A stretch of 64,000 bases of DNA from VRUE01 sp963703895 (GCA_963703895.1 CAVPFX010000002.1:620001-684000), one strand, 5' to 3'. Shown: positions 1-9,419, counted from the stretch's first letter. Notes: generated by a model not told the origin, from the letters alone. Program-made: numbers and translations.

Positions 1-2
1 TC

Positions 3-197
3 GGCAAGTTCGCCCGCCCGAAGCGGATCGTCTGGGCCGACGACCTGCCGAAGACGCGCTCCGGCAAGATCATGCGCCGCCTGCTGCGCGACATCGCCGA
101 GGGCCGGGCACTGGGCGATGTCACCACCCTGCGCGATCCCGACGTGATGGGCGAGCTCGAGGCGAAGATCGCCGAGCACCGCGACGCCGAGGACTGA
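3..197 (+). CDS. acs: Acetyl-CoA synthetase, C-terminal end (partial)
   Basis: This is the last 64 codons of a gene that begins left of the window. The segment TRSGKIMRRLLRDIA is the conserved C-terminal motif of AMP-forming acetyl-CoA synthetases. Its lysine (GKIMRR) is the residue that takes part in adenylation and is acetylated for regulation in the family. The tail continues with a GDVTTLRDPDVM-like stretch, typical of Acs rather than other acyl-CoA ligases. The enzyme would make acetyl-CoA from acetate, ATP and CoA in the cytoplasm. The stop codon lies inside a 22-base tandem duplication and the gene ends at a strong hairpin shared with the convergent channel gene. Confidence 0.85.
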   Translation, partial: GKFARPKRIVWADDLPKTRSGKIMRRLLRDIAEGRALGDVTTLRDPDVMGELEAKIAEHRDAED

Positions 198-229
198 GCC
201 GCATCACGCCGAGGACTGAGCCGCATCAC
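186..229. repeat. 22-base perfect tandem duplication across the acs stop codon
   Basis: The unit GCCGAGGACTGAGCCGCATCAC occurs twice head to tail. The first copy holds the last acs codons and the TGA stop. The second copy is non-coding and forms the left arm of the following terminator hairpin, so the duplication copied both the stop codon and the hairpin arm. Confidence 0.85.
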
Positions 230-263
230 GGTTGCGGTCTATCTCCCCGCAATAGTGATGCGG
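221..263. terminator. Bidirectional terminator hairpin between acs and the channel gene
   Basis: CCGCATCAC (221-229) pairs with GTGATGCGG (255-263), and inside it TTGCGG (232-237) pairs with CCGCAA (247-252). The result is a long interrupted stem between two convergent genes, as expected for shared transcription termination. There is no clear T tract on either side. Confidence 0.7.
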
Positions 264-273
264 ATGGCGCGGG

Positions 274-1125
274 CTACGGGGAGCGTTCGTCGACCAGGCG
301 CTGGACCGCGACCTCGAGCGACTGCAGCTGTTCCTGCACGCTTTTCAGCTCGCGCAGGGCGAGGACCTCGGCGCTGATCTGCTCGGCCGCCAGCTCTTCC
401 TCGACCTCGACGATTTCGGGGCTGAGGAAGCGCTGGGCGAAGGCGCCGGTGAGCAGGGCGACGAAGCCGATGCCGATGATCAGGATCACGGTGGAGACGA
501 TCTCGCCGCCGGTCGTGGTCGGGTAGATGTTGGAGCCGAGCGTGGTCATCGTCGTCACCGACCAGTAGATCCCGTCCCAGGCGTCGAGGTGCTGATGTCC
601 GCGCTCGAAGGCGACGAAGATGGCGCCGCCGCCGATCGCGGTCAGCACCGAGAGCAGCATCGCGTAGCGCAGGCCCTCCAGCGAGAAGACCTCGCGCGAG
701 AGCTGGGCGAGGCGCAGCAGCCGCAGCAGCCGCAGCAGGCGCAGCGCCCGCAGGCTCTGCAGTCCCGCCGGCAGGACGGGCGGGGTTAGGAGGACGATGA
801 TGGCGTCGAGCGGGTGGTGGCGTAGCCACTTGCGCCGGTTCGGCACCACCGCCAGCATTACCACCAGCTCGACCAGGAAGGCGAGCCAGGTGACCCAGTT
901 GAGCACCCGCGCCACGTCCTCGAGCAGGCCGCCCGGATGCGACTCGCTGATCGCCACCATCGGCAGGGTCAGCGCCGCGGCGATCAGCATCGGCGTGTTC
1001 AGCCGTTCGGCCACCCGCGTGCTGCGCGCGTCCATGCCCGGCCGGTAGGGCGGCTGCGGTTCTGCCTGCGTGGCGCTCACCGCGACTGATTCGACGCCGC
1101 CGGGACCACCCCCTTTGCGTACCAT
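274..1125 (-). CDS. Voltage-gated-type ion channel with atypical selectivity filter
   Basis: A 283-residue membrane protein of the six-helix potassium-channel type. An arginine ladder (ALRLLRLLRLLRLAQL, about residues 127-142) resembles an S4 voltage sensor. A pore helix (YWSVTTMTT) follows at about 185-195, then a last membrane helix (VILIIGIGFVALLTGAF) and a C-terminal acidic coiled-coil-like tail. The surrounding pore sequence matches bacterial potassium channels, but where they have TVGYGD this protein has TLGSNIYP, so potassium selectivity is doubtful. The start codon lies 37 bases from the divergent ahcY start. A downstream ATG at residue 31 (MDARS) is an alternative start. A family member is certain; the transported ion is not. 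Confidence 0.85.
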   Translation of the reverse strand: MVRKGGGPGGVESVAVSATQAEPQPPYRPGMDARSTRVAERLNTPMLIAAALTLPMVAISESHPGGLLEDVARVLNWVTWLAFLVELVVMLAVVPNRRKWLRHHPLDAIIVLLTPPVLPAGLQSLRALRLLRLLRLLRLAQLSREVFSLEGLRYAMLLSVLTAIGGGAIFVAFERGHQHLDAWDGIYWSVTTMTTLGSNIYPTTTGGEIVSTVILIIGIGFVALLTGAFAQRFLSPEIVEVEEELAAEQISAEVLALRELKSVQEQLQSLEVAVQRLVDERSP

Positions 1126-1161
1126 GGCTCAGCAACCAACTAATCAGGAGACGCCCAGCCG

Positions 1162-2586
<1,425 letters not shown>

Positions 2587-2646
2587 CCGGCTGTCTCGTT
2601 GGTACTCGGCCGAGGTGGAAGATCATCACCCCGACATTTCTGATTA

Positions 2647-2676
2647 TTGACAACAGGTGATGCGCTGAAATAGGGT
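2647..2676 (+). promoter_or_regulatory. Promoter of the following membrane-protein gene (leaderless)
   Basis: TTGACA (2647-2652), an 18-base spacer and TAGGGT (2671-2676). The GTG start at 2683 is seven bases after the -10 box, which is about where transcription should begin. The message is therefore probably leaderless, and this supports the GTG as the true start. Confidence 0.65.
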
Positions 2677-2682
2677 CAGCGG

Positions 2683-3771
2683 GTGGATTGCAGCGATCCG
2701 GTGGGGCAGGCGGGAGTGGCTGGTCGAATAACCGACCGCGAGCGCGAGTGGTTGAGCAAGAGTGTTCATGCGGACGCAGCTGTTTGGCGGGCTGAAGCCT
2801 GGGCCGCCTATTCGCTGGTGAGTGATGAACTGGAGCGCGCCCGATGCCAGACATCGCGGCGGTCACAGAAAACCAGGCTGTGTGAAATCGAGATCGCCCA
2901 ACGCGACCTCGACGATGCGCTCCTGGCCATGGCGCCTCCGGGGCGCGACGGCAAGACATCGTTTATGGCCCGGGTTTTCTCTCCCCTCACACGAATCTGG
3001 AGAGGATTGAAGCTGTACTACTCGGGGGCGAGGATCGAGCGGACGTGGTCGGCGATCCACCGGGCCAACGCTGCTCTCTACATGCTCTATCTGGAGGGTG
3101 AGCTGTGGGCGCAGGCGGGGCGCCTGCACGAGCTGATCTCAGGGCTACCGGGTATGGGCTCGAGGTTGCCGGCGCTCACATCCATGCAGGAGAGCCTGAA
3201 GAAAAACTCGATAGGCCGTTCGCTGAGGACGCGGGCCACGCTTCGCGAGCTCTATCAGGAAGCGATGGGTGTATCGGATGCCCTTCAAGTCGAAGCGCGG
3301 GTCCTTCGTAACTCGCTGCTTATCGCAAGTGGTGCGCTGTCTCTGGTCGTGATCGCACTCGGGGTTGCACATTGCATCGACCCCAGCTTTCTCTCGCTCT
3401 GCGAGGGGGAAGGTGTCTGTCCCACCGGGAAAGAGTCACATTCCTTCGATGTGTTCGCGGTCGCCCTGGTGGGCACGCTCGGCGGCGCTCTTTCGACGGT
3501 GATCCCGATTGCGACAGGTGAACGCATCAAGGCTCCCTACAGGGTGTTCAACCATCAGCTGCTGCTGAAGATGGTCAGCGGCGCGGCCGCCGGAATCGCT
3601 GGGGTGGTCTTGATAGAGAGTGGATTCATCTCGGGCCTGACCCTGAAAAGCGAAGCGGCGATCCTCGGCTACGCGGTCTTCTTCGGCTTCGCCCAGCAGG
3701 CGCTGACCGGCGTCGTCGATCACCGCGCAAGCACGCTGGCAAAGGAAACGCCCAGCACCAAAAGCGTGTGA
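2683..3771 (+). CDS. Unknown membrane protein
   Basis: A 362-residue protein I do not recognise. The first 200 residues are hydrophilic and helical, rich in Arg and Glu. Hydrophobic segments follow at about 208-230 (IASGALSLVVIALGVAH), 257-280 (FAVALVGTLGGALSTVIPIA), 292-315 (MVSGAAAGIAGVVLIESGF) and 325-345 (ILGYAVFFGFAQQALTGVV). The layout is a cytoplasmic helical domain followed by a four-helix membrane anchor. Base composition is somewhat less GC-rich than ahcY. The GTG start is supported by a promoter whose -10 box is seven bases upstream. It faces the convergent cupredoxin gene with only nine bases between stops. No function can be assigned. Confidence 0.8.
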   Translation: MDCSDPVGQAGVAGRITDREREWLSKSVHADAAVWRAEAWAAYSLVSDELERARCQTSRRSQKTRLCEIEIAQRDLDDALLAMAPPGRDGKTSFMARVFSPLTRIWRGLKLYYSGARIERTWSAIHRANAALYMLYLEGELWAQAGRLHELISGLPGMGSRLPALTSMQESLKKNSIGRSLRTRATLRELYQEAMGVSDALQVEARVLRNSLLIASGALSLVVIALGVAHCIDPSFLSLCEGEGVCPTGKESHSFDVFAVALVGTLGGALSTVIPIATGERIKAPYRVFNHQLLLKMVSGAAAGIAGVVLIESGFISGLTLKSEAAILGYAVFFGFAQQALTGVVDHRASTLAKETPSTKSV

Positions 3772-3780
3772 GCCGACCGG

Positions 3781-4392
3781 CTAGCCGGCGCTAACGACCA
3801 GGGTTGCCTCCATCCCTTTGGCCTCGTGTTTGTAGAGACTGCAGTAGAGGCGGTAGGTGCCGGGGGAAAGGGTGAATTGAGCGCTTGCCTGGGAGACGGA
3901 GGGCGTCGCCGGGATTTCCACTGAGGGGTCGGCGCTGCCCTCGTGTTCGAGCACGAGGTTGTGGGGGTCTTCGCCCTGGTTGTTGAGCTGGACAATCACC
4001 TCACCGGCGTCAACTTCCGGGCGCGAGAGGGTGTAGCTGTACTCGACCGCTTTGACGCCGAGGTGGCCGACCTGGGATTCGGGTTCGCCGGCCGGGGGTG
4101 TTTCAGGAGCCGGTTGCACCGGCAGGGCAGGGGCTGGCGTGAGCGCCGTCGGTTGGGCAGAGCAGGTCCACCAGTGCTTGACCCGCTTCACCCGGCGCCG
4201 CTGGCCCTGTTTCCGTACGTGCTTGACGACGGGCTTCGAGTGCTTCTGCCAAACGCACCCCTGTGCCGGTGCCGCGGCGGTGGCCATCGTGGTCGATCCA
4301 GCGGCGATCGCGAGGACCGAGCCGGCGGCAACCGCCACCGCGGTGGCCGCGGCCGGGCCGAGACGGATCGGTCCCACGGCGCTCCGCCTCAC
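3781..4392 (-). CDS. Secreted cupredoxin-domain (blue copper) protein
   Basis: A 203-residue protein. The N-terminal 45 residues form a signal or anchor segment (AAATAVAVAAGSVLAIAAGS). A basic, Pro-rich linker follows, then a plastocyanin/azurin-like beta domain from about residue 105 to the end. The four type-1 copper ligands are visible: His in DPHNLVLEH, then Cys, His and Met in LYCSLYKHEAKGM. It probably carries electrons outside the membrane. The GTG start at 4392 overlaps the TGA of the DUF1501 gene (GTGA), so it is the third gene of a DUF1800-DUF1501-cupredoxin operon. A much longer reading in the same frame upstream is only the shadow of the DUF1501 gene. Confidence 0.8.
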   Translation of the reverse strand: MRRSAVGPIRLGPAAATAVAVAAGSVLAIAAGSTTMATAAAPAQGCVWQKHSKPVVKHVRKQGQRRRVKRVKHWWTCSAQPTALTPAPALPVQPAPETPPAGEPESQVGHLGVKAVEYSYTLSRPEVDAGEVIVQLNNQGEDPHNLVLEHEGSADPSVEIPATPSVSQASAQFTLSPGTYRLYCSLYKHEAKGMEATLVVSAG

Positions 4393-5744
4393 GCCTTCAC
4401 CAAAACCGGCCGCGAGAAGGAAGAAGCGCCAGGAATAACCGAGGACGCGTCGTGTCCCAGCCACTGCTCCAGCAGCGAGCAGTACATCGCGCGGAAATCG
4501 CTGGTCACGCGGACGTTGTCGTTTTGGTCGAGCTGGGCCAGGCCGGGGAACTCGCCGACCATTTCTCCCTTTGCTTTGGAGCCGACGATGAAGGCGCAAC
4601 CGGCGGCGCCGTGGTCGGTGCCGAGCGAGCCGTTCTCCTCCGGCCGACGGCCGAACTCGCTCCAGAGCTTGATCAGGACCCGGTCCTGGAGACCGCGCGC
4701 CTCGAGGTCGCGCTGGAAGGCGAGGATCCCCTCGCAGGTCTCTTTCAACCCGCGCGAGAGGTCTTCGGCCTCGTCGGCGTGGGTGTCGTAGCCGCCCGAG
4801 GCGCGGATCGTCACCACCCGCATCGGCAGGCCGGCGTTGATGAAAGCCGCGAGGCCGGCGAGCTTGTGGGAGAAGTATGTGTCGGGGTAGGTGACGGGGC
4901 TGGTGAAGCTGCCGATCCCACCGAGGTCGGTGCGCAGCTTGTCGGTCTGGGCCGCCGCGCGGCGGACCTGAGCGAGGGCGGGGGAGTCGGTGGGAAGCGA
5001 GCCGAAGCGGGCGAAGCTCTTGTACATCTCGCTCTCGATCGGGTCGCTGACTGGCGACCAAAGGTCGTAGCCGTCGACGCTGTCGATCGCCGCCACCGGC
5101 CGCTCCGCGGTGGCGATCATCGGCGAGAGCGAGCCGTCCATCGAGAGCGCCTGCAGGGGGTTGTCGTCGTCGCCGACCTGGTCGATGTAACGACCCAGCC
5201 AGCCGGTGTGGAAGCCGACGTCGAGCTCGCCGATCTCGTAATAGTGGCGCGAGGTGAAGTGCGACTGGTCGGGGTGGTCGTAGCCGATCGCCGGGAAGGC
5301 GCTGACCTTGCCCTCACCGTGCAGGGTTGCCAGGCCGGCCGCGGAGGGGTGCCAGCGCAGGGTCGGGTCCTCGGCGAATTCGGTTCCCGCGTCGGGGGCA
5401 AGTGCAAGGTTTGGGCGCAGCTGCGAGTAGCGCGGATCGCCGGTTGGGGCGAGGACGCTGAGCGCGTCGATGCCACCGTCGAAGAAGACCGAGACGATGA
5501 TCTTGTCGGTGGCTGCCGCCTGGGCGATCCCCTCCTCGAAGGCAGCCAGCGGGATCTTCGAGGCGCCGTAGACGGCCAGCGCCAAGCCGGCGCTCCAGGA
5601 GAGGAAGCTGCGGCGCGAGAGGCCGGTACCGGCCGGCTCGGGCATGCCCGCCTCGATCGCCGGCAGCCCCTTGCCAGCTTCGGCCGCGGCGGTGCGCAGC
5701 AGTTGCGAGCGTGTGTAGTCGTTGCAGCAGTTGTGCGCGGCCAT
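4389..5744 (-). CDS. DUF1501 family protein, Tat-exported
   Basis: A 451-residue protein with a twin-arginine signal (SRRSFLSW at residues 43-50, then a hydrophobic stretch). Members of this family resemble alkaline-phosphatase/sulfatase-fold proteins and are nearly always encoded beside a DUF1800 gene, as here; their reaction is not established. Visible family features include the FFDGGIDALS segment near residue 90, the region from HPDQSHFTSRHYYEIG, and the late GGYDTHADEAEDL and DHGAAGCAFIVG segments. Ten bases separate it from the upstream DUF1800 gene, and its stop overlaps the cupredoxin start. Confidence 0.85.
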   Translation of the reverse strand: MAAHNCCNDYTRSQLLRTAAAEAGKGLPAIEAGMPEPAGTGLSRRSFLSWSAGLALAVYGASKIPLAAFEEGIAQAAATDKIIVSVFFDGGIDALSVLAPTGDPRYSQLRPNLALAPDAGTEFAEDPTLRWHPSAAGLATLHGEGKVSAFPAIGYDHPDQSHFTSRHYYEIGELDVGFHTGWLGRYIDQVGDDDNPLQALSMDGSLSPMIATAERPVAAIDSVDGYDLWSPVSDPIESEMYKSFARFGSLPTDSPALAQVRRAAAQTDKLRTDLGGIGSFTSPVTYPDTYFSHKLAGLAAFINAGLPMRVVTIRASGGYDTHADEAEDLSRGLKETCEGILAFQRDLEARGLQDRVLIKLWSEFGRRPEENGSLGTDHGAAGCAFIVGSKAKGEMVGEFPGLAQLDQNDNVRVTSDFRAMYCSLLEQWLGHDASSVIPGASSFSRPVLVKA

Positions 5745-5754
5745 CAGCTTCCCC

Positions 5755-7338
5755 TCATTGCAGGATCAGGTCCGGGCTGACGCCGATCAGCTGCAGCAGG
5801 GCGTTCTGGCGCATCGCGCGGTAGGGGCCCTGCTGCCATTTGGCGATCGCCAGTTTCTCGCTGCGCCGGGCGAAGTCGAGCAGCTCGCTGCGGTGCTCTT
5901 CGCGCAAAGCGGGCGAGCCCCACGAGGCCAGCGCCCGGCCGAGCGCTTCCTCGGCACTCTCGGTGGCGCTGTATTCGCCGTTCCAGGCGTCGACCGAGAT
6001 CTGGTCGAGCACGTAGTCGACCATGTTCCAGCGAGCCCGCATGCGCGAGGTGTCGAGCCAGCGGCTGTCGTCCCAGCCGGAGACGTTGGGCGGCCAGAAG
6101 AGCTGCTGGCCGGCCTCCTCGCAGAGCCAGACCCAGGCGTAGGTGTCGATCTGGCGGCCGGTGGTGCGCAGCATGCTGGCCAGTTGCACGACCGGCGGCT
6201 TCACCATCGGCGGGCCTTCGTAGAGCTCGGGGCTGATCAGGATCGTCTCCAGCACCGGCCGGATTGCCCAACCGGAGCCCTGGTAGATCCCGATCAGGCC
6301 GTCCCTGGTGCCGGCGGACGGCGGCTGCGGGATGAAGTAGCTCCAGAGCTTCTCGACGAAGAAGGAGGGGTGGAGGGGGTTCTCGAGGCAGAGCCGGCAG
6401 GCGTCTTCCCAGCTCCAGTTGCCGGCCCGGCCGAACACGGTCTTGCTGCCGGTGTCGTGGCGTTTGGCGTCGAAGCGGAAGTTGTGGGCGCCGAGCTCGT
6501 TCGACCAGTCGTAGCGCCAGCCGGTCAGCGCCCGGGCCTGTTCGCGGATGTCGTCCTCGCTGTAGGCGCCGCGCTCGGCGCCGAGCGAGAACAGCTCCAT
6601 CATCTCGCGAGCGTAGTTCTCGTTCGGCGCCTGCTTGGTGTTTTCGGCGCCGTTCAGCCACTGCAGCATCGCCGGGTCGACGGTGACCGCCTTGAAGAGG
6701 TCGAGGAAGGAGCCGAAACAGGCGGAGCGGAAGAGGTTCGACTGGTCGATCAGCTGTTGCTGGCGGGAGACGTTGGCGTTCGAGGTGGCGAACCAGTCGT
6801 GGAAGACGAGCGCCATCCGCTCGACCAGGGGCTGGTCGCTGCGCACCATGCGGTCGAGGAACCAGAGGTGGTCGTGGCCGTAGGAATCGGCGGGGGCGAT
6901 CGGGTTGTTGTCGTCGTCGACCGGGGCGGGGCCGTGCAGGGTCGCGGCGCCGCTGGGCCGGGTCAGCGACTGGACCGCGCCGACCAAGCCGAGGCTGGCG
7001 AGCTGCTCGGCCTGCCCTGGAACCGCGCCGAAGCCGGCCCGATCGAGCAGCCGTTTCGCTTGCGCCGGCCCGAACGGCCCCTGGTAGGCGCCGGCCGGAC
7101 GGGGATCGCGGTCGACGGCGACGGCCGGCGCGCAGCGATCGGCCGGCCTGGGCCCGGGGCCGCGGTGATGGCTGCGGCGGGGCTTGTGCTTGTGGCGGAC
7201 GACGTAGCTCTGCACCCGCCAGCCGCACTCGCCGTCGGGAACCCAGCGGTGGTGCTTGTCCTTCCAGAGGTGCTTGTGCCGGTGGCGGCGCTGCCGCTTC
7301 GGCTTCGAAGCGCTTGCTGTCGCCGTCGGGATCGCCAT
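5755..7338 (-). CDS. DUF1800 family protein
   Basis: A 527-residue protein and the first gene of the DUF1800-DUF1501-cupredoxin operon. The DUF1800 domain runs from about residue 90 (GPFGPAQAKRLLDRAGFG) to the end and contains the family's NENYAREMMELFSLG and NVSGWDDSRWLDTS segments. The family is exported or periplasmic in many bacteria and its function is unknown. The first 75 residues are odd: very rich in His, Lys and Arg, with no recognisable signal peptide, so the true start or export route is uncertain. A 260-base divergent region with several hairpins separates it from marR. Confidence 0.85.
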   Translation of the reverse strand: MAIPTATASASKPKRQRRHRHKHLWKDKHHRWVPDGECGWRVQSYVVRHKHKPRRSHHRGPGPRPADRCAPAVAVDRDPRPAGAYQGPFGPAQAKRLLDRAGFGAVPGQAEQLASLGLVGAVQSLTRPSGAATLHGPAPVDDDNNPIAPADSYGHDHLWFLDRMVRSDQPLVERMALVFHDWFATSNANVSRQQQLIDQSNLFRSACFGSFLDLFKAVTVDPAMLQWLNGAENTKQAPNENYAREMMELFSLGAERGAYSEDDIREQARALTGWRYDWSNELGAHNFRFDAKRHDTGSKTVFGRAGNWSWEDACRLCLENPLHPSFFVEKLWSYFIPQPPSAGTRDGLIGIYQGSGWAIRPVLETILISPELYEGPPMVKPPVVQLASMLRTTGRQIDTYAWVWLCEEAGQQLFWPPNVSGWDDSRWLDTSRMRARWNMVDYVLDQISVDAWNGEYSATESAEEALGRALASWGSPALREEHRSELLDFARRSEKLAIAKWQQGPYRAMRQNALLQLIGVSPDLILQ

Positions 7339-7517
7339 GCCTGAGGTGGGCCACCTGCGGCCTCAAGAACTCGTCGGCGACCGCCGGCAAGGCTTGAAAA
7401 GAAGTTGAGGGGTCTGGACGGAAGACCTACCCGCTACTGGCTTTGCCAGGCGGACCGAAGTCCACTCTGCACCGGTGCGGCTCCCAGCGGAGCGGCGGTT
7501 GCAAGTGACCCCCGGCC

Positions 7518-7566
7518 CTTCCGGTGCGCTTTATGTGGCGTGTGGCCATAAAAGGCGCACCGGAAG
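7518..7566. promoter_or_regulatory. Long hairpin in the DUF1800/marR divergent region
   Basis: CTTCCGGTGCGC (7518-7529) and GCGCACCGGAAG (7555-7566) are perfect 12-base arms, extended inwards by TTTATG/CATAAA. It lies directly before the marR promoter region. Both flanking genes point away from it, so a simple end-of-gene terminator does not fit. It could be an operator or part of a transcript leader. Confidence 0.55.
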
Positions 7567-7567
7567 A

Positions 7568-7582
7568 TAGTTTGCTAAACTA
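7568..7582. promoter_or_regulatory. Candidate MarR operator palindrome
   Basis: TAGTTTGCTAAACTA is a short inverted repeat (TAGTTT/AAACTA) that begins two bases after the long hairpin and ends 17 bases before the marR ATG. MarR-family repressors commonly bind AT-rich palindromes of this size over their own promoter, so autoregulation of the marR-MFS pair is a reasonable inference. Confidence 0.5.
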
Positions 7583-7599
7583 ATTATCGAAGCTAATCA

Positions 7600-8073
7600 A
7601 TGACCGACAAGACCAAAGACACCATGCTCACCGATGCCGCCGCGCGGTTGCGGATGGGCATCGTGCGCACGGCGCGGCGCCTGCGGCAGGAGGCGGCGGC
7701 CGAGGCGAGCGGGCTGACGCCGACCTCGACGGCGGCGCTGGCGACGATCGAGCGGCACGGGCCGCTGACGCCCAGTGAGCTGGCCGAGCTGGAGCAGGTC
7801 AAGCGGCCGACCGTCACCCGCACGCTTGGCTGCCTGGACCGTGAGGGACTGATCGAGCGCACGCCGGACCCGGCCGATGGGCGCAGCGCTCTGGTCAGCG
7901 TCAACGCCGCCGGTCGCGAGCGGCTGCGCCGTCTGCGCGGCCGCAAGAACGCCTATCTGGCGCGGCGCATGCGCGATCTTGCCGCCGATGATCTGCGCAC
8001 GCTCGAGCGTGCCGCCGAGATCCTCGAGGGGATGCTCGAGGAGCCGCGCGGCAAGCGCGGTGGTAATTCGTGA
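7600..8073 (+). CDS. MarR family transcriptional regulator
   Basis: A 157-residue winged-helix DNA-binding protein. Helices at about residues 10-45 form the dimer region. The recognition region is GPLTPSELAELEQVKRPTVTRTLGCL (about 52-78) and the wing is ERTPDPADGRSALVSV (about 87-102). The C-terminal helices complete the dimer. Its stop codon overlaps the GTG start of the MFS exporter, the classic arrangement of a repressor with the pump it controls. The likely target is the palindrome just upstream. The ligand is unknown. Confidence 0.9.
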   Translation: MTDKTKDTMLTDAAARLRMGIVRTARRLRQEAAAEASGLTPTSTAALATIERHGPLTPSELAELEQVKRPTVTRTLGCLDREGLIERTPDPADGRSALVSVNAAGRERLRRLRGRKNAYLARRMRDLAADDLRTLERAAEILEGMLEEPRGKRGGNS

Positions 8074-9311
8074 GCGCTGGTCTCAGGCGCAGCTTCGGCT
8101 CCCTCGCGGTTCCCAACTACCGGCGCTACTTCGCCGGCCAGCTGATCTCCCTGTCGGGCACCTGGATGCAGACGGTAGCGGCGATCTGGCTGATCCTCAC
8201 GCTCACCGACAGCGGCGTCGCAGTCGGCTTGACCACCGCCCTGCAGTTCCTGCCGATGCTCCTGCTCGGCGCCTGGGGCGGCGTGCTCGCCGACCGCATT
8301 CCGCGGCGACGGCTGCTGATCGCGACGCAGGCGCTGATGGCGATCCCGGCCATCGGCCTCTTCGCCGTGACCGCAACGGGCGTCGTCGCCCCCTGGATGG
8401 TCTTCCTCGCCGTCTTCGCGATGGGGAGCGTCAACGCGATCGACAACCCGGCCCGGCAGAGCTTCGTCTTCGAGATGGTCGGCCCGGACCGGGTCGTCAA
8501 CGCGGTCAGCCTCAACAGCGTGATCGTGCAGATGGCGCGCATCGTCGGCCCGGCGCTCGCCGGCCTGCTGATCGCCGGCTTCGGCGTCGTCCCCTGCTTC
8601 GCCCTCAACGCCCTCACCTTCGTGGCGATGATCGTCGCCCTCTGGGGGATGGACCCGCGCGGGCTGCACGTCGAGCCCACCGCCCCTCGTGAACCGGGGG
8701 CGATCCGCGCCGGCCTGCGCTACGTGCGCGCCACCCCCGAGCTGGCGGTGCCGCTGGCGCTGATGGCGCTGGTCGGCACGCTCGGCTTCAACTTCCAGGT
8801 GGTCCTGCCGCTGCTGGCCAAGTTCAGCTTCGACGGCAACGCGAGCACCTACGCGGCGATGGTCTCGGCGATGGCGGTCGGCTCGATCGGCGGCGCCCTC
8901 GTCACCGGCGCCCACGGCCGCACCGGCCCGCGCTTGATCGCCGGCGGCGCCCTCGCCTTCGGCGTGCTCGCCCTGCTCTCGGCGGCGATGCCGGCCCTGG
9001 CCCTCGAGCTGGTGATGCTGACCCTGCTCGGCGCCGCCGCGGTCACCTTCGCCGCAACGATCAACTCATCCCTCCAGCTCGCCGTCGAGCCCCAGATGCG
9101 AGGCCGCGTGATGGCCCTCTACTCAGTCGTCTTCTTGGGCTCGACCCCGATCGGCGGCCCCCTGGCCGGCTGGCTATGCCAGGCCTACGACCCCCGTTTC
9201 GCGCTGCTCCTCGCGGCGATCTCGGGCCTCTCCGCCGCCTGGGCCGCCCACGTCTGCTTCACCCGCATGCAAGCGCGCCGCCCCGAGCCCTTGGCGGCTG
9301 CGACGCCATAG
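8070..9311 (+). CDS. MFS exporter, EntS/MFS_3 type
   Basis: A 413-residue, 12-helix major facilitator transporter. The N-terminus (FGSLAVPNYRRYFAGQLISL) and the GGVLADRIPRRRLL loop between helices 2 and 3 match the MFS_3 (enterobactin-exporter-like) group of drug and siderophore exporters. The GTG start overlaps the marR stop (GTGA), so the two are translated together. The substrate cannot be read from sequence; export of a small toxic or signalling compound sensed by the MarR protein is likely. Transcription probably ends at the very long hairpin at 9420-9483. Confidence 0.9.
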   Translation: MSAGLRRSFGSLAVPNYRRYFAGQLISLSGTWMQTVAAIWLILTLTDSGVAVGLTTALQFLPMLLLGAWGGVLADRIPRRRLLIATQALMAIPAIGLFAVTATGVVAPWMVFLAVFAMGSVNAIDNPARQSFVFEMVGPDRVVNAVSLNSVIVQMARIVGPALAGLLIAGFGVVPCFALNALTFVAMIVALWGMDPRGLHVEPTAPREPGAIRAGLRYVRATPELAVPLALMALVGTLGFNFQVVLPLLAKFSFDGNASTYAAMVSAMAVGSIGGALVTGAHGRTGPRLIAGGALAFGVLALLSAAMPALALELVMLTLLGAAAVTFAATINSSLQLAVEPQMRGRVMALYSVVFLGSTPIGGPLAGWLCQAYDPRFALLLAAISGLSAAWAAHVCFTRMQARRPEPLAAATP

Positions 9312-9419
9312 CCCCCGTATCTGCTTCGCGCGAATGAGCGCCTGGAGTGGGTCAGCCCAGACGCAGGGAAACCGGGGCGGCCAAACCCATCGCCAGCGGG
9401 GCCGCTGCTACGTGTTGAA

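Noticed and set aside
718..755. CAG/CCG-rich repeat as a mobile or regulatory repeat
   Set aside because: It simply encodes the Leu-Leu-Arg periodicity of the channel's S4-like helix.
4263..7344. Very long plus-strand frames opposite the DUF1501 and DUF1800 genes
   Set aside because: They are Arg/Gly/Val-rich mirror frames of GC-rich genes with no domain; the minus-strand proteins have clear families.
7405..7470. Cobalamin-riboswitch-like words (CCCGCTACTGG, GCCAGG) before marR
   Set aside because: The two words are only a few bases apart, whereas in the real riboswitch they are separated by about 50 bases, and the B12 box is incomplete. The downstream genes have no cobalamin link.
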